Source: Candidatus Saccharimonadota bacterium
GTDB taxonomy: Bacteria; Patescibacteriota; Saccharimonadia; Saccharimonadales; Saccharimonadaceae
NCBI GenBank assembly: GCA_026395405.1
Contig: JAPLYU010000001.1
Location: 1-64,000 of the forward strand
Direction of reading: 5' to 3'
DNA length: 64,000 bases
A program made the translations under genes and the position numbers. Below, piece after piece: positions 60,764-64,000 of the stretch (position 1 is the first letter of the stretch; each line of letters opens with the position of its first letter). The notes under the pieces are model-generated. The model was given only the letters and a program-made list of their open reading frames with translations. It made no database searches and was not told the DNA's origin.

Positions 60764-61920
60764 TAAGAGTTGTCCTTAACAACCTTAGTTATCTTGGTGA
60801 TAAATAAACTTTTATCAAATCGTTTGGCTTTGCGGCGAAGTGTTCCGGGTAGGAATTCTATATTCTGAGCGCGTTTAATGGCATCAACGACAGACTCAAC
60901 CGATTGTCTGTCGAAAAGTACACCGCTTTCACCGTCTTGGACAATATCGAGCGCTCCGCCTTTGCCAAAGGCAATTACCGGTGCGCCAGCAGCCAATGCT
61001 TCGACTTGTACGATTCCGAAATCTTCTTCGGCTGGGAAAATGTAACCACGCGCACTGTTGAGTGATTTTGTCACGGCGTCATCGGACGCATCGCCAAATC
61101 GGTCAGTATAAAATTTAACGGTTGGTCCTGCCATATCAACGAGACGCTGGTGCTCGCTGCCATTTCCATAAACGCGAAGGGGAACGGATAATTTTGTAGC
61201 GGCTGCAACTGCCAGGTCAATTCGTTTGTATGGGACTTGGCGACCAAGTGCCACATAATAATCACCACGTGTTCGAGCCGGTTCAAATCTATCAACATCA
61301 ACCGGAGGGTGAATAACAATAGATGGTTTGCCATAATATTTTTCGATTCGTTTTTGAGTCTCACTGCTGTTAGCGATAAAAAAATCGACATTTTGAGCCG
61401 ACATATAGTCAGCTTTTTTCAAACGCGGAACCATCAGCGGCATTGCCGTGCGAACGGCCCAATTCAGTTTGCCAAAGCCCGGATCTTTTTTGTATTCATC
61501 GTAATGACTCCAATAGTAACGGATAGGTGTGTGGCAATAACAGATGTGAATTTGGTCAGAACGAGTTTTTAGAACTTGCTTTGACTCGGCGCTGGCGCTG
61601 CTGAGAATAATATCAAATGCTGATAAATCTAGTTTTTTAAATGCGTTTACGCGAAGCATTGGAAAGAATTTATGCAGTTTGCGCAGTGGTCCGGGTAGTT
61701 TTTGTAAATATGTTGTCCGTACGTCCAAGTTCTTAAAAGCTGGCATTTTTTCCGGAGTATAGGTTGACGTGTAAATTGGCGCATCCGGAAAAGCATCATG
61801 CATGGCAAGAACTACATTTTCGGCACCGCCCATATTGGTCAACCAGTCGTGCACAATAACAACCTTTGGGTTGTTATTGTTGGCTATTGGAATTTGGCTA
61901 TTGGAATTTGGCGTGCTCAT
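60763..61920 (-). CDS. Glycosyltransferase family 4
   Basis: VVIVHDWLTNMGGAENVVLAMHDAFPDAPIYTSTY; FPAEEDFGIVQVEALAAGAPVIAFGKGGALDIV. Confidence 0.92.
   Translation of the reverse strand: MSTPNSNSQIPIANNNNPKVVIVHDWLTNMGGAENVVLAMHDAFPDAPIYTSTYTPEKMPAFKNLDVRTTYLQKLPGPLRKLHKFFPMLRVNAFKKLDLSAFDIILSSASAESKQVLKTRSDQIHICYCHTPIRYYWSHYDEYKKDPGFGKLNWAVRTAMPLMVPRLKKADYMSAQNVDFFIANSSETQKRIEKYYGKPSIVIHPPVDVDRFEPARTRGDYYVALGRQVPYKRIDLAVAAATKLSVPLRVYGNGSEHQRLVDMAGPTVKFYTDRFGDASDDAVTKSLNSARGYIFPAEEDFGIVQVEALAAGAPVIAFGKGGALDIVQDGESGVLFDRQSVESVVDAIKRAQNIEFLPGTLRRKAKRFDKSLFITKITKVVKDNS
61880..61915. repeat. Repeat-family copy within the 5' coding end of the GT4 gene
   Basis: ttggctattggaatttggctattggaatttggcgtg. 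Confidence 0.65.
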
Positions 61921-62279
61921 TTAGATAATCCTGACTTGAAGGCATTTATTAGTTTTTGACAACTGATGCTATGATTTATAAGTAAATCTAAATCTGATTT
62001 TTGTAAATACCCAAGCTTTTCTGATAAATATAGAAAATTCTTGACTTCAAGTAATGAGCCGTAAGCCATTGTATAGAAGTGCAGTTTATCTTTTGTTGAC
62101 GAGCGACCAAACCCTTCAGCAATGTTTGCTGATATTGAACTTGCAGCACGTCGTAATTGACTTGTTATAGCGAAAATCTCTTCTTTTGGGAAATGCTTTG
62201 TTATTTTGTATACATCTACTGCGAACAATTGGCTTTCTTGCCAAACCGTTAAATTTTCGAATGAAGTAATACTTGCCAT
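61917..62279 (-). CDS. Four-helix-bundle protein (23S rRNA intervening-sequence protein/S23 family)
   Basis: FENLTVWQESQLFAVDVYKITKHFPKEEIFAITSQLRRAASSISANIAEGFGR. Confidence 0.9.
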   Translation of the reverse strand: MASITSFENLTVWQESQLFAVDVYKITKHFPKEEIFAITSQLRRAASSISANIAEGFGRSSTKDKLHFYTMAYGSLLEVKNFLYLSEKLGYLQKSDLDLLINHSISCQKLINAFKSGLSK

Positions 62280-62306
62280 ATTCTAATAGCTACCTTCCAA
62301 TCGCTA
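62278..62306. repeat. Repeat-family copy upstream of the four-helix-bundle gene
   Basis: ccatattctaatagctaccttccaatcgc. Confidence 0.55.
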
Positions 62307-63746
62307 CTTCGCGCCCTTTTTATGCAGGACGACTCCAATTGTTTTGAACAAGATTTTTATATCCAACCAAAATGTCCAGTTCTGCGCATAATAAAGTTCC
62401 AGCTCGATTCGTTCATCGAACGACAGCTGACTGCGTCCTGATACTTGCCAGATGCCAGTCATACCGGATTTGACGCTGTGAAGCAGAGAAGCGCGGCCTT
62501 TTATCAGTTTTGATTCTTGGGGCAAAATTGGCCTTGGTCCTACAAGACTTAAGTCACCACGCAGAACATTAAACATTTGAGGTAGTTCATCGAGTGATGT
62601 TTTTCGTAAAAAACTACCGAATTTTGTAATGCGCGGGTCATTTTCAACTTTGCGATTTTTTTCATATTCAATAACCAAATCATTGCGCCCCATTGCGCGG
62701 AATTCTTCGGCCGCATCTTTTAAATCATATCCAGGCAAATGTTTCATCGTACGGAATTTTATTAAATTGATCGGCTCTGAAAAACGACTAAGGCGGGGAC
62801 TGATATAAAGTGCCGGGCCCGGATCGGTAATCTTCATTATTAAGTAAATTACTAACAATACAGGTGAAAGGATAATAGTGATTAATACACCTGCTGATAA
62901 ATCAAAAATTCGCTTGGCTATCGATCCCCAACCGATTAACGGAGTTTGATAAACGGAAATCATTGGATAGCCCAAAAAGACGTCGATTGTATTTTTGCCT
63001 GAATAAAACTCGGCTTCACCAGGAATGAAATTATAGCTAATGTGATGAGATTGAGCGGCCCCCAGAATCTTCTGATTACGTTCGGCGGAATCGTATAAAT
63101 CCGTTTGGATGATTGCGGTAATATTGTTGGTTTCTATGTCGCGCAAAGCGGTCTCGACTAGCGGGTAATGACGAACCTTCAGCCTACTTGGCACAATTTT
63201 TTTAGGTCCGGCGATTGCAATAATATGGTAGCCACTTTTTGCAGTATTAGATAGATTAAGTGCGATATCCCTTGTCGCATCAGATGCACCGATTAATAAC
63301 ACGCGGTTAACACCCTTGCCGTATCTGAACATCAGGCTTCGAATCAGTCGTAGTATTTCGCGTTCAATCACAATCAAAACGAAAGCGGCAATCAATCCAT
63401 ACACTGCAACCAATCTGGCGGGGAGGATGATTCTATTACTTACATATTGCCAGCCGACAATCAATAGGATGCCGATAAACGAACCGATGGCGATTTTAGA
63501 CCATTCGACAAGGCGGCGGTTGTAGGTACTGGATTTGTATAAACCAAGTGCCGCAAATATGATTATCCAAATCGGAATAATGATTAGAAATGCGTTTAAA
63601 TAATCTATGCCATAAACAGTGGACAGCAAGGGTCGATGATCAAGCCTTACGCGGATTACGTATGCCAGTAAAAACGATACAAGAATCGTAAAGACATCGG
63701 CTAAAATTAAAATCAAGCTGTAAAACTTAGTGTTTCTACCTATCAT
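62304..63746 (-). CDS. Undecaprenyl-phosphate sugar phosphotransferase (WbaP/WcaJ-like polyprenyl glycosylphosphotransferase)
   Basis: N-terminal TM block, KRIFDLSAGVLITIILSPVLLVIYLIMKITDPGPALY, RKTSLDELPQMFNVLRGDLSLVGPRPI. Confidence 0.94.
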   Translation of the reverse strand: MIGRNTKFYSLILILADVFTILVSFLLAYVIRVRLDHRPLLSTVYGIDYLNAFLIIIPIWIIIFAALGLYKSSTYNRRLVEWSKIAIGSFIGILLIVGWQYVSNRIILPARLVAVYGLIAAFVLIVIEREILRLIRSLMFRYGKGVNRVLLIGASDATRDIALNLSNTAKSGYHIIAIAGPKKIVPSRLKVRHYPLVETALRDIETNNITAIIQTDLYDSAERNQKILGAAQSHHISYNFIPGEAEFYSGKNTIDVFLGYPMISVYQTPLIGWGSIAKRIFDLSAGVLITIILSPVLLVIYLIMKITDPGPALYISPRLSRFSEPINLIKFRTMKHLPGYDLKDAAEEFRAMGRNDLVIEYEKNRKVENDPRITKFGSFLRKTSLDELPQMFNVLRGDLSLVGPRPILPQESKLIKGRASLLHSVKSGMTGIWQVSGRSQLSFDERIELELYYAQNWTFWLDIKILFKTIGVVLHKKGAK

Positions 63747-63774
63747 AAGTAACCCAATTATATCATCTTTGAGG

Positions 63775-63845
63775 GTTGGGATATGGAAGGTGGAATATAG
63801 AATATGGCGGGACTAATAGCCAAAAGCCAAATTCCAATAGCTAAG
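63775..63845. repeat. Dispersed ATTGGCTATT / GGAATNTGG repeat cluster
   Basis: tgggatatggaaggtggaatatagaatatggcgggactaatagccaaaagccaaattccaatagc. Confidence 0.6.
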
Positions 63846-63876
63846 CAGTAGTAGATAACTTATACTAGGAGACAAT

Positions 63877-64000
63877 ATGAGCACGAAAAAGCTGGATATT
63901 ATTAAAAAAACATATGTAGGTATTTTGGCTGTTATTTTTGGCGGGATTGTTTTACATGCACCACTAACTGTAGCTTTGGGGACATTGTGGCCGAATTATT
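63877..64000 (+). CDS. Partial membrane protein running off the window end
   Basis: ATG after RBS-like taggagac; MSTKKLDIIKKTYVGILAVIFGGIVLHAPLTVALGTLWPNY... Confidence 0.55.
   Translation, partial: MSTKKLDIIKKTYVGILAVIFGGIVLHAPLTVALGTLWPNY

Noticed and set aside
61917-62279. Diversity-generating retroelement accessory protein (Avd)
   Set aside because: Four-helix-bundle family resemblance only; no reverse transcriptase or template/variable repeat found in the window

Overview
The window looks like a Patescibacteria/CPR (probably Saccharibacteria-like) chromosome segment read with the standard code. Lineage is inferred from gene content only. It contains: (i) a left ~3.1 kb that looks GC-richer, with small orphan genes and a secreted protein, compositionally unlike the rest; (ii) a ferritin-like protein, a nitronate monooxygenase, a REP-associated (Y1/HUH) transposase with nearby GGTCC-RTCC hairpins, an MFS and an AI-2E transporter, tRNA-Ser(UGA), ComF and Hsp20; (iii) a type IV secretion locus at ~10.5-29.5 kb with seven tandem pilin-like genes, VirB6-like, PrgI, a split VirB4/TraC, and two very large surface or secreted peptidoglycan-active proteins; (iv) the replication-origin region recF-dnaN-dnaA / rpmH-rnpA-yidC-jag with DnaA boxes; (v) a ~28 kb surface-polysaccharide locus. 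This last locus includes two adjacent GT2-GT4 genes that share an exact 142-nt segment, each broken by an indel at the end of it. It also includes a VbhA-like/Fic pair and an IVP-type four-helix-bundle gene bracketed by members of a dispersed intergenic repeat family. Strongest leads: the paired broken glycosyltransferases, the T4SS/multi-hydrolase locus with its pilin expansion, the dispersed repeats with the four-helix-bundle gene, and the transposase with its hairpins. No CRISPR array and no rRNA were seen. All family calls come from reading protein sequence and motifs; no database search was run.
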